From Ampelomyces quisqualis (taxonomy: Eukaryota > Ascomycota > Dothideomycetes > Pleosporales > Phaeosphaeriaceae): 64,000 nucleotides of DNA. The stretch is taken from the NCBI GenBank assembly GCA_018398575.1, contig JAGTXZ010000005.1, forward strand, positions 744,001-808,000. The letters run 5' to 3'. Shown in pieces: positions 47,088-58,651 of the stretch (within the stretch, counting starts at the first letter, position 1; the number at the start of each line of letters is the position of its first letter). The notes beneath the pieces were generated by a model that searched no databases, had not been told where the DNA came from, and saw only the letters and a program-made list of their open reading frames with translations. A program made the position numbers and the translations under genes.

Positions 47088-47409
47088 ACTAGAGGACGCA
47101 AATCTAAAGCTGTGCAGGTAGAGCACTTCAGTTCTCGCACGGCAGAAAGCGCACCATTGCAAGCAAGGTGGTGTGAGGCGTGCATGTTAGTTGCAGACGA
47201 TAAGCGCTCGTTTGGGCAAGTCTTGAGTCGAGGTGTCGAAGACTGCATGCAAGATGCCGTTTATGCAGTCGCCCAGGTGTGGTGCCGTCTGACTAAGGCG
47301 GGTGAATGGGACGCGTCGCACGTGCCGCGAACGCGTCGTCGCGTCCCACGTTGGACAGCCAGCAACTGTCGCACCACACCACGACCACGGCAACTATACA
47401 CTCAACACA
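47088..47409. other. Intergenic, RNH201 promoter
   Basis: About 320 bp between the dehydrogenase stop and RNH201. ACGCGTCGCACG / ACGCGTCGTCGCG words occur at 47310-47345 and could be MCB-like (ACGCGT) elements, which are common upstream of DNA-replication genes. Confidence 0.4.
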
Positions 47410-48497
47410 ATGGCCCAAGTCGTAGAAGACGTGCAGATGGACTCGCAAGAGGTTGAGCAAGAGACTCCGCCGGAACATGTCTTTATGGCGCCCTCAATCC
47501 ACAAAGCTGACGATCTCGCGGGCAAGTCATACTCGCACTTCTCGGAAATACCCAAGATGATTGCGGACGACCTGTCCAAGGAAGTCGTGCTGGGTGTTGA
47601 CGAAGCTGGGAGAGGCCCCGTGTTGGGTAGGCACTCAGTGGGTTCTCTACAATAAGACGGCGACTAATCATCGCAGGCCCCATGGTCTACGCACTCTTTT
47701 ACCTGCCCATGGAACTGCACCACTCGCTGCTCGCCGACACCCACCACTTTGACGACTCCAAGGTCCTGACGCCCCAAGTCCGCAGCAACCTCATGCGCAA
47801 GCTGTGCACCAAGGGCACAGATCTCTACGAAGCCGGCGGCTGGGCCACGCGCTCACTGTCCGCACGTGACATCTCCGCGCACATGCTCTCGCCGTCCGTC
47901 TACAACCTCAATGCGCAGGCCATGGATGCGACCATCGACCTGATCAAGGGCGTGCTCGCAAAAGGCGTCAACGTGAAGGAGATATACATCGATACTATTG
48001 GTAAGCCGGAGATTTATCAGAAGAAGCTGGAGAGAATATGGCCTACGATCGGCATCACGGTAGCCAAAAAAGCCGACAGTCTGTATCCCGTGGTCAGCGC
48101 AGCGTCTGTGTGCGCCAAAGTCACCCGTGACGCAGCGCTCGACGTGTGCTACAAGCCCTACCACCAGAGGGCCATGGCTGTGGGCGAAGCTGCGGAAGAT
48201 GCAAAGGTCAATGTCGCCTGGGGCTCAGGCTATCCTTCTGATGCTCGGACTTCGAATTGGCTGAAGCTGAATATGGATCCTCTGTTTGGTTGGGGCAGTG
48301 AGTGCCGCTTCTCTTGGGGGACAGCGAAGGAGCTGCTCGAGGGAAAGAAGCCTGACGTCGACGTGGATTGGCCCGTTGAAGACGATGGCAACGACATGCG
48401 CATGACTGACTTTTTCTTGGGGAAGAACGACGCTGGCGGAGACGAACTAGTGGATTGGTTCGGAAAGCGTGTCACGGAGGAAATGGAAGCATTTTGA
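47410..48497 (+). CDS. RNH201: Ribonuclease H2 catalytic subunit A
   Basis: Nuclear endonuclease subunit that cleaves RNA of RNA-DNA hybrids and removes single ribonucleotides from DNA. Exons 47410-47626 and 47677-48497 give 345 residues. Motifs: VVLGVDEAGRGPVLGP (first catalytic Asp-Glu, about 60-75, spanning the intron), HFDDSKVLT, IDTIGKPE (Asp), and DSLYPVVSAASVCAKVTRD with the conserved ASVCAK. GSGYPSD and the WGTAKELLE C-terminal part also fit eukaryotic H2A. The ATG at 47410 has CACAA upstream. The intron is 50 nt with a CTAAT branch-like site. Confidence 0.95.
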
Positions 48498-49291
48498 TCA
48501 ACTCCAGCAAGATACGCGACAGAGCACATCATCACGCGCCACATACGACAGCGCAAAGACACTTGTTGGGAGAAAGCAAAGCAGTCTCGCGCGAAGTGCA
48601 AGCCGAAAAGTCCAGGAAGCTTACGTGTAAATGCGTTTGTCCGAGCAGCGATGGTGCGGTTCACCAATAGGGTCATTTCCAGCAATTTGCTCGCCTCGCC
48701 AAACGTTGGACGCCGGGCATCAAGCGAATCCCGATGCATTGCAATGACCACCAACACGAACGGAAGTTCCGACCTTCTCCGCAGCGGTAAACATCTGCTA
48801 GAAGCACGCTTGACAACAAATTCCTTGTGCGTACGTTACCTTTTCTTGGCCCGTAGAGCCGGTGCCCAAGCATCGCGGCATGCTGTAGAATAGTACTACT
48901 GAGTCTGCTCACACGACCCCTTACAACAGCCATCTCACTGTCTCTCTCTTGCCGGTGTAACTTTTTGCTTTGGGCATCCGGTGTTTTCGTACGATTTCCT
49001 ACTTGCGGCCTCGATCGACCACGACTTTAGATACCGGACGTGCAGGCCACTAGTCATCACCAGTCGTAGCTTCACATTGTTTGTTCGAGGCATTGACTTG
49101 CACAGTCATCGACAAACGCTCCAGCACCATAATTGAGTACTATTACGCAGTGTGTCCATGTCACTGTTGCGCCACATCGGCTTTTGCTTGTCATCAGGAT
49201 AATCAGCTCTTTATCCTGCCACCCCAAGCTGTGGAGAAGGCGGTGATTTGAAGTGTGGAGAGAAAATTAGGTACCACGAAAGGGTTTTCAG
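48498..49291. other. Intergenic
   Basis: About 790 bp, no supportable gene. A pyrimidine-rich stretch (CTGTCTCTCTCTTGCC, about 48940) and the upstream part of the next gene lie here. An undetected first exon of that gene could be present. Confidence 0.5.
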
Positions 49292-50413
49292 ATGTGCATT
49301 ATACTTCCTGTCAGCCACATCGCATGCACTCACACGATTGCAATTTGGCAACATTGCATCGATGCCACGCGATACGGTCAAGATGGGATCAAGCCTTGTT
49401 GGGATGTTAAGCAGCATGAGCACGCTGTACTCACGAGGAGACTATGCGAAGACTGCAGCGGCCAAAGATACTTTGTGCGAAGAGGAGGTGTAGCCGACCG
49501 TGGCAATGGCAGCCCTATCACACCACCTTCTGAGCTTGACACCAAGTCAAACGGCGAAGACTATGACGCGGACGATTCGGGCTACCACAGCGACATCATC
49601 CATGAAGAAGACGAAGCATCAGATCGTGATGAGCGTCCTTTGTCGCCCAAAGCACTGGCACCCCAGCAATTGCAAACGAAGACTTGCCGAATGCGCAAAC
49701 AGAGTCACCGATCCCTAACTCGCAAGCCCAGCTGGAAGCCCAACCTCAAACGCGACCTGAGCCTCGAGTACCATCCTCGCCGCGACTCGATCCAATCTCT
49801 CATCTCCAAGCTCGATGCCAGCGACATAAGAACAATTGCACACATGGAGACGAGGCAGAGCAGCACCGAGGACTTAAGGCGCTCATCTACACCCGCCAAA
49901 CCGAGTCGCAAGATGCGCGAATCGACTTTGCTGCATCCTTCGTCTCCGTCGGATCGCGCACAAACAGCTAAAGCGTTTCCTTTCCCACAGCCTGTCGACG
50001 TAAGCAAGTCATCCCAACCATTTCTGCGCGCAAGGAAGAACTCCACCCTGCTGCATCCTTCATCACCCACCCTCTCCGCAACGAGCGAAGCCCGAGAAGA
50101 ACACAGACCCGCACCCCTGAGACGCCGCGACTCCTCCCTCCTCCACCCCTCAAGACCAGCCGACCCGCAAACCCCGACACAGCATACGACAATCCTATCG
50201 ATTCCTCCACGCCCGTACCCGCCGCTCACACAGTCTGCCCCAAACGTCGCGTCGCGCAACACACGTCCTTGCATGCAACCCACGCGCTCAGACCCGCACC
50301 AGCGCAGAGTAAGCATCGCACCTGCCAACGTCGAAATACACCCCCCGCCAACATCCCCGCGTTTCGCATGCTTTCGTTTCTCCTTACCTTTTGGAACGCG
50401 CACTGCGAATTAG
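49292..50413 (+). CDS. Low-complexity protein with Cys/His motif and LLHPSSP repeats
   Basis: Frame of 373 codons that looks coding from about residue 33 onward. Near the start, PCWDVKQHEHAVLTRRLCEDC suggests a small C..H..H..C..C metal-binding unit. The rest is Ser/Pro/Arg-rich and probably disordered: an acidic SGYHSDIIHEEDEASDRDE segment, a basic SLTRKPSWKPNLKRDLSLEY segment and three copies of (S/N/D)S(T/S)LLHPS(S/R)P (about residues 215, 250 and 285). The first ~30 residues look non-coding, so the true start may be in an upstream exon. I do not recognise a named family. A nuclear or regulatory role is only a guess. Confidence 0.55.
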   Translation: MCIILPVSHIACTHTIAIWQHCIDATRYGQDGIKPCWDVKQHEHAVLTRRLCEDCSGQRYFVRRGGVADRGNGSPITPPSELDTKSNGEDYDADDSGYHSDIIHEEDEASDRDERPLSPKALAPQQLQTKTCRMRKQSHRSLTRKPSWKPNLKRDLSLEYHPRRDSIQSLISKLDASDIRTIAHMETRQSSTEDLRRSSTPAKPSRKMRESTLLHPSSPSDRAQTAKAFPFPQPVDVSKSSQPFLRARKNSTLLHPSSPTLSATSEAREEHRPAPLRRRDSSLLHPSRPADPQTPTQHTTILSIPPRPYPPLTQSAPNVASRNTRPCMQPTRSDPHQRRVSIAPANVEIHPPPTSPRFACFRFSLPFGTRTAN

Positions 50414-51739
50414 CCTGCCTCTCTGCCGCTCGTCAAATCGCTGTCTCGGCGCGCGCGCAAGGTCGGGAGAAAAAAGGGGGGGGCGGAGAGGAGAGAAGTG
50501 TGTCATGGCTGGGGGTTTTTTTTTCGCGAGTATCGAGTCATTTTGTTCGTCCGTGGCGGTGAGGTTTTTCTGACGACGACGACGAATGGTCTCGACTTTA
50601 GCATAGGCAGCATAGCCATGGCGTTTTTCTTTTTTCTTCTTCAACTGATGCTTCGGGGGGTTTTTTTTTGGGAGCGAGGTGGAGGTAGGTCATAGGTACC
50701 AGGCACAGACTTTGTGTCCAACGGTCTTGTGGTGTTGTGTATATTTTTTATATTTTTTGAAAAATCTGGTGGTTGATTGGTTCGTTTGACATGACAGGAC
50801 TGGACATCGTGGGCCTTGGCACACACGTGTTGTTCATGGTGGATAGTGGTTCCGATGGAAGAGTGAGCAGCGGTGGAATTTCATGGCGCATCATGGAATC
50901 TTTATAAAAAAATTACTTGGGAAGCTCACTGTGGAACTCGGGATGTTTGACGTGAGAGACGTGGGTTTTTCATGACGGGCTATACTCTTGTCGTTGATGT
51001 GTAATTGATCCAGTGCAGGCCTGATGTAATTCAGGGATTTTATGATTGGTGCATTGATGGTTTGAAAAGACGTTGAGAAGCTCACCGCAGGACTATAATT
51101 ATACAAAAGACGTGACTTTGGACATGGGGATACAGACAAGCTATGCTGAAGTGTGGTTCGATTGAGATGATCCAATCACGGAATTTTATATGTTCGAGAA
51201 ATTCCGATGCGTCCGTCGATCATATTTCGTGGAGGCTATACCTCCCCAATTGTAATTCCAGCTCTGCTCCCATACACACGCCAGATATACGCCTACCTGC
51301 ACGTCTCCAACCTTCACTACTCTTATCTCCTAGTCCCCTTGTATCACCCATCATCGTACCCTCCATTCCACGTCCTTCCAGAACCTAATACTCAGCCAAC
51401 CTCAACCTCCTCCCAATATTCCTGCGTATGACGTCTCGCTCGACCGAAGGCTCGGCCTCGCCGCGGTTCGCTTTGAGCGCTTGGTTGAGCAGCCCAGCGT
51501 CGAAGAAACCATCTAAGAAAGCAAGGAAATCAGCCAAAATGAAACCGTAATGAAACGATGGGTAAGTGTGTGTGTGTGTGCATGCGTGTCTGGTAGTAGG
51601 GACTATGGCATGCAGGGAATGATGAAGTCGAAGTCTTAATGAAAGAGAAGCGCATGTGAGAAAAGGATATGGTAAGTGGAGATGAAGAGGTATATGCTGT
51701 GCAAGAAATATGAGCGAGAAATGAGAGATGTGAAGAAAA
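50414..51739. other. Intergenic with homopolymer runs
   Basis: About 1.3 kb between convergent genes. Contains G8 and T9-type runs (50470-50530, 50655-50670) and a GTGTGTGTGTGTG stretch (about 51565). No conserved frame. Presumably 3' UTRs of both neighbours. Confidence 0.5.
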
Positions 51740-54383
51740 TCAGGTAGTAAAGCCATGTCTCTCAACAACCACCCTCTTTGACTTCTTAATGACCAGCGTC
51801 CTCATCTGACCACTTCGTCTCTGGTCACCGACAAAGACAGCTGTCATAGGCTTGAAGCGTGGCGAAGAAGGTGGCGTAGGAGGCAATACGATGGGAAAAT
51901 AGATATCGACTTCATCAAGGGGCGTAACGGAGGGAGGAGGGGAAGGGGGAGTCCTACATCCACCGAGTCCATCGTCATCTTCTTCGTCAACGATGCTTTC
52001 ACTGGGAGTTTGCGTCTTTCCGGTTTCGCCGAGGATGATGCGGCCACGGCTCTTTAAGCGGCCTGCCTTGGGTCGGTCTTCAGCTTCGCGTGCACGAGAT
52101 GCGGTCTTGTCTGCTGAAGTGCCGCGACGCTTGAGTTGGCGCAGCAATCTGCGGATCTCGAGGAAGTATGATTCCAAGGCGTCAATGTAGCGCGAGGTTT
52201 GGCGGTGTTTTGAGGATGCGCAGATGGAAATGCTGCCGTCTTTGATAATGTAGCCGATCCCGAACCCATCTGCAGAGGTTGGGCCGAAACCAAACTGGCG
52301 GAGGGAAGGGTTGCCGCAGTTTGAAGTCGACAAGATAGTGGAATTGATCTTGTCCCAGCCACCATCAGCAAAGAGTGCCGGCATCGAGTGCTGCATGGGT
52401 GCTGGCGGCGAACTCGAGATGGAGCCCTTCTCAGAAAGGGCAGAATTGCGGTTAGGAGAAGCTACACCTGAGGCATCTGGGCTAGATGGGCTTGTAGAAT
52501 CCCATCCATCGCTACTCGCAACCTCGGCTGACTCATCGATAGCACGCTGCCAGATGCAATATAGTGCGTAGAGATGTCGGTCGGGACCTTCTGCCTTGGC
52601 ACAAATCTTGGTATTATCTGTGTGCTTCTTGCAAGCCTTGCGAAGCGCTTCAATCTTCTCCGCTGCTGGTTTCTCGCCCCAAAAAGTCTTCAAAAACTCG
52701 ACAGACTCGTCTGTCACGGATCGAATAGCTTCAGTCCTGCCGTGGTAGTAGACCTTGGTCATTGCTGGCTCATACACACACTCTATTCTTCCATACAAAC
52801 CGAAGTAGGCAGCCTGGAACGCCATTTGCACAAAAGCGTCAGGCGAGAAGCCCATTGATGTCATGAAGTTTTTGCCGTAGTGAGGAAATTCCAATGTAGC
52901 GAATTCATTCTGCTGAATGAGATCTGCTAGACGAGTCTCGGCAAACCGCAACGCTGTGCTGAGCTCGGGTACCATATCCCATTCGAGCTTGTGAGGAGTC
53001 GTCTGCACATCGCCAAAGCTGTCGGGATCTCTCTTGGCTGGATCAGGGCTATTTGTTGCCCATAAGCTGGGTGCACTTCCGTTGATGGTCCTAGCAAATC
53101 GGAGGATGGTGTCTGTATACAGATCGGACGCAAATCGAAGTACAGTGTGACCATCAACACCGGTATGTTCGAAGTTGATACCTGCACTTCCGTTCTTGCA
53201 TACTATGATCTGTAGCTTATCATACCATCGATTTGTGCATGTGCCCACTTGCACCCCTCGCTCAATCTTGCTGGTACCGCATAGCATATTCATGCATAAA
53301 TCAGCGCCGGTCTGTGGCTCGGTGTAGTCCAGACACAGTATGAAGAGTGCTGAGTCAACAATATTCAAGCTGTCGGAGTTATTCGACCCATCTTCGCGAT
53401 GGAGAACATCTCGCAGGCCAGCCCATGTCTTCCTGTTCTCTGTGCTCAACACACCCAGCGCTCCCTTTGCAGCATCTTGGATAGGCACCTCTTGTGCGTC
53501 CTCAACAATGACAGATAGATTGAGCGCAATGTCCTTCTCGCTCATGATTAGATCACTGTTATCATCGAGAACATCAAACCAATAAAACTGTCCGTAGCAC
53601 ATAACAACAACATGCTTCGATGTGGGGTCTTGGCCGATCTGACAACCATTCTCGGTAGGTATCCTGGCGGTACCGAACAGTCGCGAGTACTGGTACATGC
53701 ATAGTGGCTGACCCCGTATTGTATCAGGTGGCAGCTCTTCTCGTCGTACTGCTCTGACAAAGGAGAGTGCCGAGACTACTAACGAGGCTGCACGGGTGAC
53801 TTGGTTGTTGCGGGCCGGAGTAGGGTCGTCCTCCAGTAGGAAGAAGGGATTTAAATTAAGGACCACGGGATTATCAAAATTGAGATAAGAATCGTACCCT
53901 GGAAGCTGGTCAGCTAGTACACCAGTGTGACAGTGCCTTGGCAAAGGACAAATCGGGATTGGCGATGCACTTACAGAATTGTTCGATGTAGTTCGCCCTG
54001 CCGCTGGCGTACTTTTTGAGCTTGTCTTGCAGCACCGGGCCATCCGAATTTAAGAATTCTTGAATGGATATCGAGGTGTCGTTGTGCTCCTTTGGTGTTT
54101 GTAGAGGCTTGAGGGCGGCGATGTACTTTTGACACGAGGCGTCAAGCTCTGGGATAGGAAGCTTGGGCAGCTTGTCTTGGTGAGCAAATGTGATGCCAGG
54201 CCTCGAGTTTGGGTTGGTGGAATTTGCCAAAGGCTCCCTCGCTTCCGACGAGTAAGACTGTGCGCTGGTTTTGGCCGCCTCTTGAGAGCGTTCAGCGCCG
54301 TTGGTCTCTGGGTTCGACATGGTGGTAGCTGTCGCCAAGGCTGCGTCGAGCGACGCGGGGTGTGTGAAGGTGTGGGCTGCCAT
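51740..54383 (-). CDS. Carnitine O-acetyltransferase (FacC/Yat-like)
   Basis: Choline/carnitine acyltransferase family enzyme that exchanges acetyl groups between CoA and carnitine. Such enzymes shuttle acetyl units between cytosol, peroxisome and mitochondrion during growth on acetate or fatty acids. Exons 54383-53975 and 53898-51740 give 855 residues. Motifs: LPKLPIPELDASCQKYIAALKPL at the N-terminus, LNLNPFFLLEDD, the catalytic-His region INFEHTGVDGHTVLRF (about 380), and the carnitine/CoA-binding STSNCGNPSLRQFGFGPTSADG (about 660). About 100 residues of Ser/Pro-rich sequence interrupt the core before STSN, and about 120 charged residues follow it, making it longer than peroxisomal/mitochondrial Cat2. 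No C-terminal SKL-type signal and no clear mitochondrial presequence, so a cytosolic form is likely. Start alternatives: 54383 (MAAHTF) or 54320. Confidence 0.88.
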
Positions 54384-55278
54384 GGTGGGTAATGTTAGTC
54401 TATGCGTATAAAGGGGAGATGCTGGTGCTGATGGAGAGCAGCCGCAAAGCACTGCGGAAAAAGTAGTGACAATCTTGGAGACAGTAGGCCGGCATGAGTG
54501 CAAGTACGTTGCACCGAGGCAGTGGGGAGGTTGGCGTGCGTAGCGTCTTATAAAAGTCAGGACGAAAGGGGGAGCTGCGTTAGAGTGGACTGGCTTTACA
54601 ATAACGGGCGATGTGATGCGAGCAAGTAATGGGGTAGCCGGCCGATGACACGGAACGTGACCCGCACGAGGCAGATGAGCGAGGTGAATGACCCGACGGC
54701 GTGCGCCAGCAGGACGGCCATGCAAGGAAGTGCAACTTACTGGTAGCGCGGAGCCCAAAAAAAGCTACAGACCCGGTATACCTGCCGCTCAAACGAGGGA
54801 CGATGCTGCAGTAGTTAATGTGGTCTCTTTGGTGACTACTCACGGCGATTCAGCGCAACTGTTCACGCCCCAAGGCGCAGCTCGATCAGGACAAGAGCCG
54901 GAACAGTAGTGCCGGGGGTTCAGAAGAGATGTGTTGTTGGGCAGACCCGGCCAGGAGGAGAGAGCCATCAGTGCTACGGACGAGTGGAAGCTGTCGCCGA
55001 GGACGAGTTTTAAGAGCAGATGGACGCTGGGCTGGGGGGCGATGAATGGCTGCAGGCGGCCACGGCGTGGGGAAGCGGGGGGCGGAGTGACGTCGGCGCG
55101 GAGAAACGGAGCCCCACCAGGGCTAGGACGGATAACGTTACTCCGTAAAGTTGGCACCTTGGCACTCAGGCCAAGCACACCACGTGACCGCTACACCACC
55201 ACCACCACCACACATCGTCGTCGGGACCGTTGCGCGTGCCATCCGCAGAGCCGCGCAAATGCTACGCGCCAGCGACCC
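54384..55278. other. Divergent promoter region
   Basis: About 900 bp shared by carnitine acetyltransferase (minus) and RAD57 (plus). Includes TACTCCGTA at 55139 and a (CAC)n-like ACCACCACCACCACC stretch just upstream of RAD57. No separate gene supported. Confidence 0.5.
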
Positions 55279-56642
55279 ATGACGGACCTGCTGCACGTGC
55301 TGCCTGACTTCGCCGCCAAGCCCTACTCGCATCTGCTGCCCTCGCTCGACAAGGCCCTATTCACCACCAACGACCTGCTCACCCTCGACCCCGCCCATGT
55401 CGCAAAGCGCGCCCAGCTGCCCGCCGGCGAGCTGCGGAGGCTTACAGAGGCCGTGACCGCTGCCCTGCATCGCCAGCTTGGCTTTGGCGGAGAGGAACCG
55501 CCCGGCAGTGCCTTCGTGGCTGGATTGAGCAGCGCAGAGCATAGCCCGGCTGCACGCCGCTGCATCAGCACGCTAGACGGGGAGCTCGATGCCGCGCTGG
55601 GTGGTGGCATACCCCCCGGCTACCTGGTTGAAGTGACGGGCGAGAGGTATGATCTGCGCAGCGCATGCGCCACTCGCATTGGCAGATGGTGCTGACATGG
55701 CTTAGTGGTGCCGGTAAGACGCAGCTGCTGCTTACGCTTCTGCTAGCCGTCCAACTGCCACCTCCCCACGGCCTCGCCAAATCAGCCATCTACATATCAA
55801 CCGAAGCCGTGCTCTCCACAACCCGCCTTGCCCAACTGCTCTCCTCCCACCCGGCACTAGCTGCCTTATCCGTCGACGAAAAGCCCTCTCTCGAAAGAGT
55901 GCTCAGCATCCAGACCCCAGACCTCGAGTCGCAAGAGCACATCCTGCGCTACCAACTACCCGTGGCTATACGAAATTATGGCGTGGGCCTTGTTATACTC
56001 GACTCTGTTGCTGCAAACTACCGCGCCGAGTTCGAGAAGAAGGGCATGAATGGCGCCGCCGCCATGGCCAAGCGCGGCACACAGCTTGTTCAGCTAGGCG
56101 CGCTTTTGCGAGAGCTCGCGCGCACAGAGGGCATTGCGGTAGTCGTCGCCAACCAAGTCGCCGATCGCTTCACTCGCGCACCCTCTGCAGCCTCGTCCAA
56201 TGCCGTGTCTCGAAACACCTCCGCCAACAGTCAAGGCAATGGCCGCGAACTCACACCTCAACCATCCACGGCATCGCAACCCGAGGTAGGCCTGCTTCTG
56301 TCACCAGATCCCCTCGCCCTCGACCACCAACAAAAGTGGTTCACAGGCTGGGGAGATCAGCAGTACGAGCCAGAACATACACAGAAGACTCCGTCGCTGG
56401 GTCTAGTCTGGACGAACCAGCTAGCATGTCGTATTGCTCTGATCAAGCAGCCAGTCTTCGCCAGTCGCCAACCCCTCACCGCCCCAATCGGCGAGAACGA
56501 GTGGCACGAGGAAAACCACATTTCGAAATGGCGTCGCTGGCTCAAGGTAGTCTTCGCGCCATGGACGCCGCCTTCGTACGATCGAGGCGTCGAGTTTGAA
56601 ATACTAAAAACCGGCATCACGCATATAGTCAAAGAGAAGTAA
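55279..56642 (+). CDS. RAD57: Rad51 paralogue Rad57
   Basis: Nuclear recombination mediator; with Rad55 it stabilises Rad51 filaments in double-strand-break repair. Exons 55279-55646 and 55706-56642 give 434 residues. The N-terminal helical region is followed by ISTLDGELDAALGGGIPPGYLVEVTGESGAGKT-type Walker A (the intron falls between Glu and Ser of the P-loop, about residue 123), then YISTEAV, and VGLVILDSVAANYR (Walker B, about 216). GIAVVVANQVADRF (Rad51-like loop) is followed by a low-complexity insert and LGLVWTNQLACRIAL near the C-terminus, as in other fungal Rad57/XRCC3 proteins. The ATG at 55279 was chosen because it gives the shortest sensible N-terminus; a longer open frame upstream lacks similarity. 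Confidence 0.88.
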
Positions 56643-56860
56643 TACCAAAGAACGAACATTCACATATATCCAGGCAACCAACAAGTAATTGAGCAGAGAA
56701 AGAGCACCTCAATAGCATTTCTACCAACTGTTACCAATATGAAAGCATGCGGGTATAATCTAGACCTCAGCGTTTGCCCCCAAGACCCAGACCAAGAGCT
56801 AAAAACTATAAAAATGGATACAACAGAACAGAAACTAAAACATTGACATGATGAATATCT

Positions 56861-56930
56861 CTCACCCTCTCTCACCCTCTCTCACCCTCTCTCACCCTCT
56901 CTCACCCTCTCTCACCCTCTCTCACCCTCT
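56861..56930. repeat. 10-bp minisatellite (CTCACCCTCT)x7
   Basis: Seven exact tandem copies. The array ends 2 bp before the stop codon of the minus-strand gene that follows, so it lies in that gene's 3' UTR, between it and convergent RAD57. Confidence 0.95.
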
Positions 56931-56932
56931 CT

Positions 56933-58651
56933 TTACCCATCAACCGGCACAGGAGGCAATTCCTTATCCAACCACGGCACCGCCGAATCCTTCCTCTCGC
57001 GCTCGGGTGTATACGTCGTACTCGGCAATACCACCATCACCTTTGTCTCGGGCTGGTACTTTGTCGCCGGTAGCAGAATATCTTTCTTCGACGCAGACAC
57101 AGACGCAGACGCAGACACAGACGCAGACGCATTGTACGCCGTCGCCGGAAGTAGCGTATCTTCCTCTTCCTCTTCCTCTTCCTCCTCCATCACCGCCGCC
57201 GCCGACGCAAGTGGAAGAGCAACAAGGAATTGGTTCTTTGCCGACGGCGGCACTTCGTACCTAGTCGCGGGCAGCATGATCTCAAACTCCACGTCGTCTT
57301 CGTCGTCGTCGTCGTCGATACTGCCTTCGTCCCCGCTCATTTCCGCCGCCGAATGCTGGCTCGGCGCAGTCCACGAAAAGACCTGGTCGATCGCGTCGTC
57401 GATTTCATCCAGGATATTGTGGTTTGAGGCTGTTTTGGACGCCGAGCGGCTGTGCGTGTCGAACGGGCTTTCGTGTCCAAAGGGCGAGAACGTCAGGGGC
57501 CGGTCGTTGGGCGTGTATGAGATGCGTGGCGCGGCGGCGGGGATTGGGGGCGCCGCTGCGGCGCCGGTACTGGCTGGGTGCAGCGAAATGTGCCGGTCGT
57601 TGGGCAAGGGGGATAAGGTGCTGCTGGTGTAGGTTGTGCTTGGGAGAAGGTACATGCTTGGTTCGGCCGCTGGGGTAGGGGGGTCGGGGTTTGTGGGCGT
57701 GAAGATCATGGGGATGGCTTTGCGTGGTGTAGCAGGGCCATTTGTTTCAGCGACAAGTGTCAAGGAAGAGGAGAAGGCGGGTGAGGGTGATGCTATCGGG
57801 TCGCTGTGGCTTCGCGAGTGGGAGGAGTGCGCTGGAGCAGAGTAGTGCGGTAATGGGAGTGTTTGTGCTCGGGGGAGCAAAGCAGGTCTGGGTGCTGAGT
57901 AGGGTGCCATGCGCGGCGATAGCGATGGGAGCTGTGGACTCTGAGGATTTGGAGGAGATAGGTAGCCCCATGGTCGGTAGTCTGGTGGTGGCGCAATGAA
58001 GATTTCCCCAATCGCCATGCGCTCTCCAGGCTCGACGTTACGAAGTGCTCGTAACCGTTCGTTAGCGAAGTTGGACTCTAAAAGATGCGCCTTTTCTACG
58101 AGCTTCTCAACCAGACTGGCGTGGGAATCTTTGAATGTCCGCTTGACGAAACCCATCAGTAGGGAGGAGCATGTCATGGTAACATCTTCCTTGATGTAGA
58201 TCCCATGGCGCGGTGTGTTGGGTACCTTCTCGGCAGGTTGTTTAGGCTCGCCAGGTAGCGATCCTCCTACACTCCATTTCCCACGAATGTCCAGGCCAAG
58301 TGGCGCGTATACATGTGTCGCTAGTCCTTCTGGTGTGTCATTGAAGCAAGCGTGGTAGGACACTGATCCTTGCGCAAGACCGCCAGGGAGGTATGAGACC
58401 TTGTCTACCCAAGGTTAGCATTTGGATTGTATATAAAGAGAGTGTGCAGGGTGAATACCTTTGATGGTATACCAAGTTGCAAAATACTCTGCTGGCGGCG
58501 CATAGCTTGGGGGCTGGCACTTGAATCTTTCAACCACCAGTGGATTCAGGTCTATCATGGCCATGTGGTCCTCATACATGTCCAATACGCTTTTTCGTGT
58601 GATACCTGCCGGCAGCGGCGTGATCGTCGTGAACGTTGCAGTCTTCGGCAT
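56933..58651 (-). CDS. Fungal protein of unknown function (DUF7053-like) with LP(A/S)TxY repeats
   Basis: Exons 58651-58459 and 58404-56933 give 554 residues. The N-terminal ~190 residues match a fungal family I remember as DUF7053: MPKTATFTTITPLPAGITR start, MIDLNPLVVERF, YLPGGLAQGSVSYHACFNDTPEGLATHVYAPLGLDIRGKWSVGG and the GIYIKEDVTMTCSSLLMGFVKRT segment. No enzymatic motif is visible. The C-terminal 360 residues are disordered, Pro/Ser-rich, with acidic runs (DDDDEDDVEFE and nine Glu), SASVSASASVSAS, and five LP(A/S)TxY motifs (LLPSTTY, MLPATRY, LLPATAY, LLPATKY, VLPSTTY). The family name comes from memory and should be checked. Function unknown. Confidence 0.72.

Noticed and set aside
48651..48893. 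Possible small gene after RNH201
   Set aside because: 80-codon frame without homology signals, opposite frames equally long.
56933..57690. LPxTG-like sortase signals
   Set aside because: The LP(A/S)TxY motifs are internal, repeated, lack the Gly and a membrane anchor, and sortases are bacterial.
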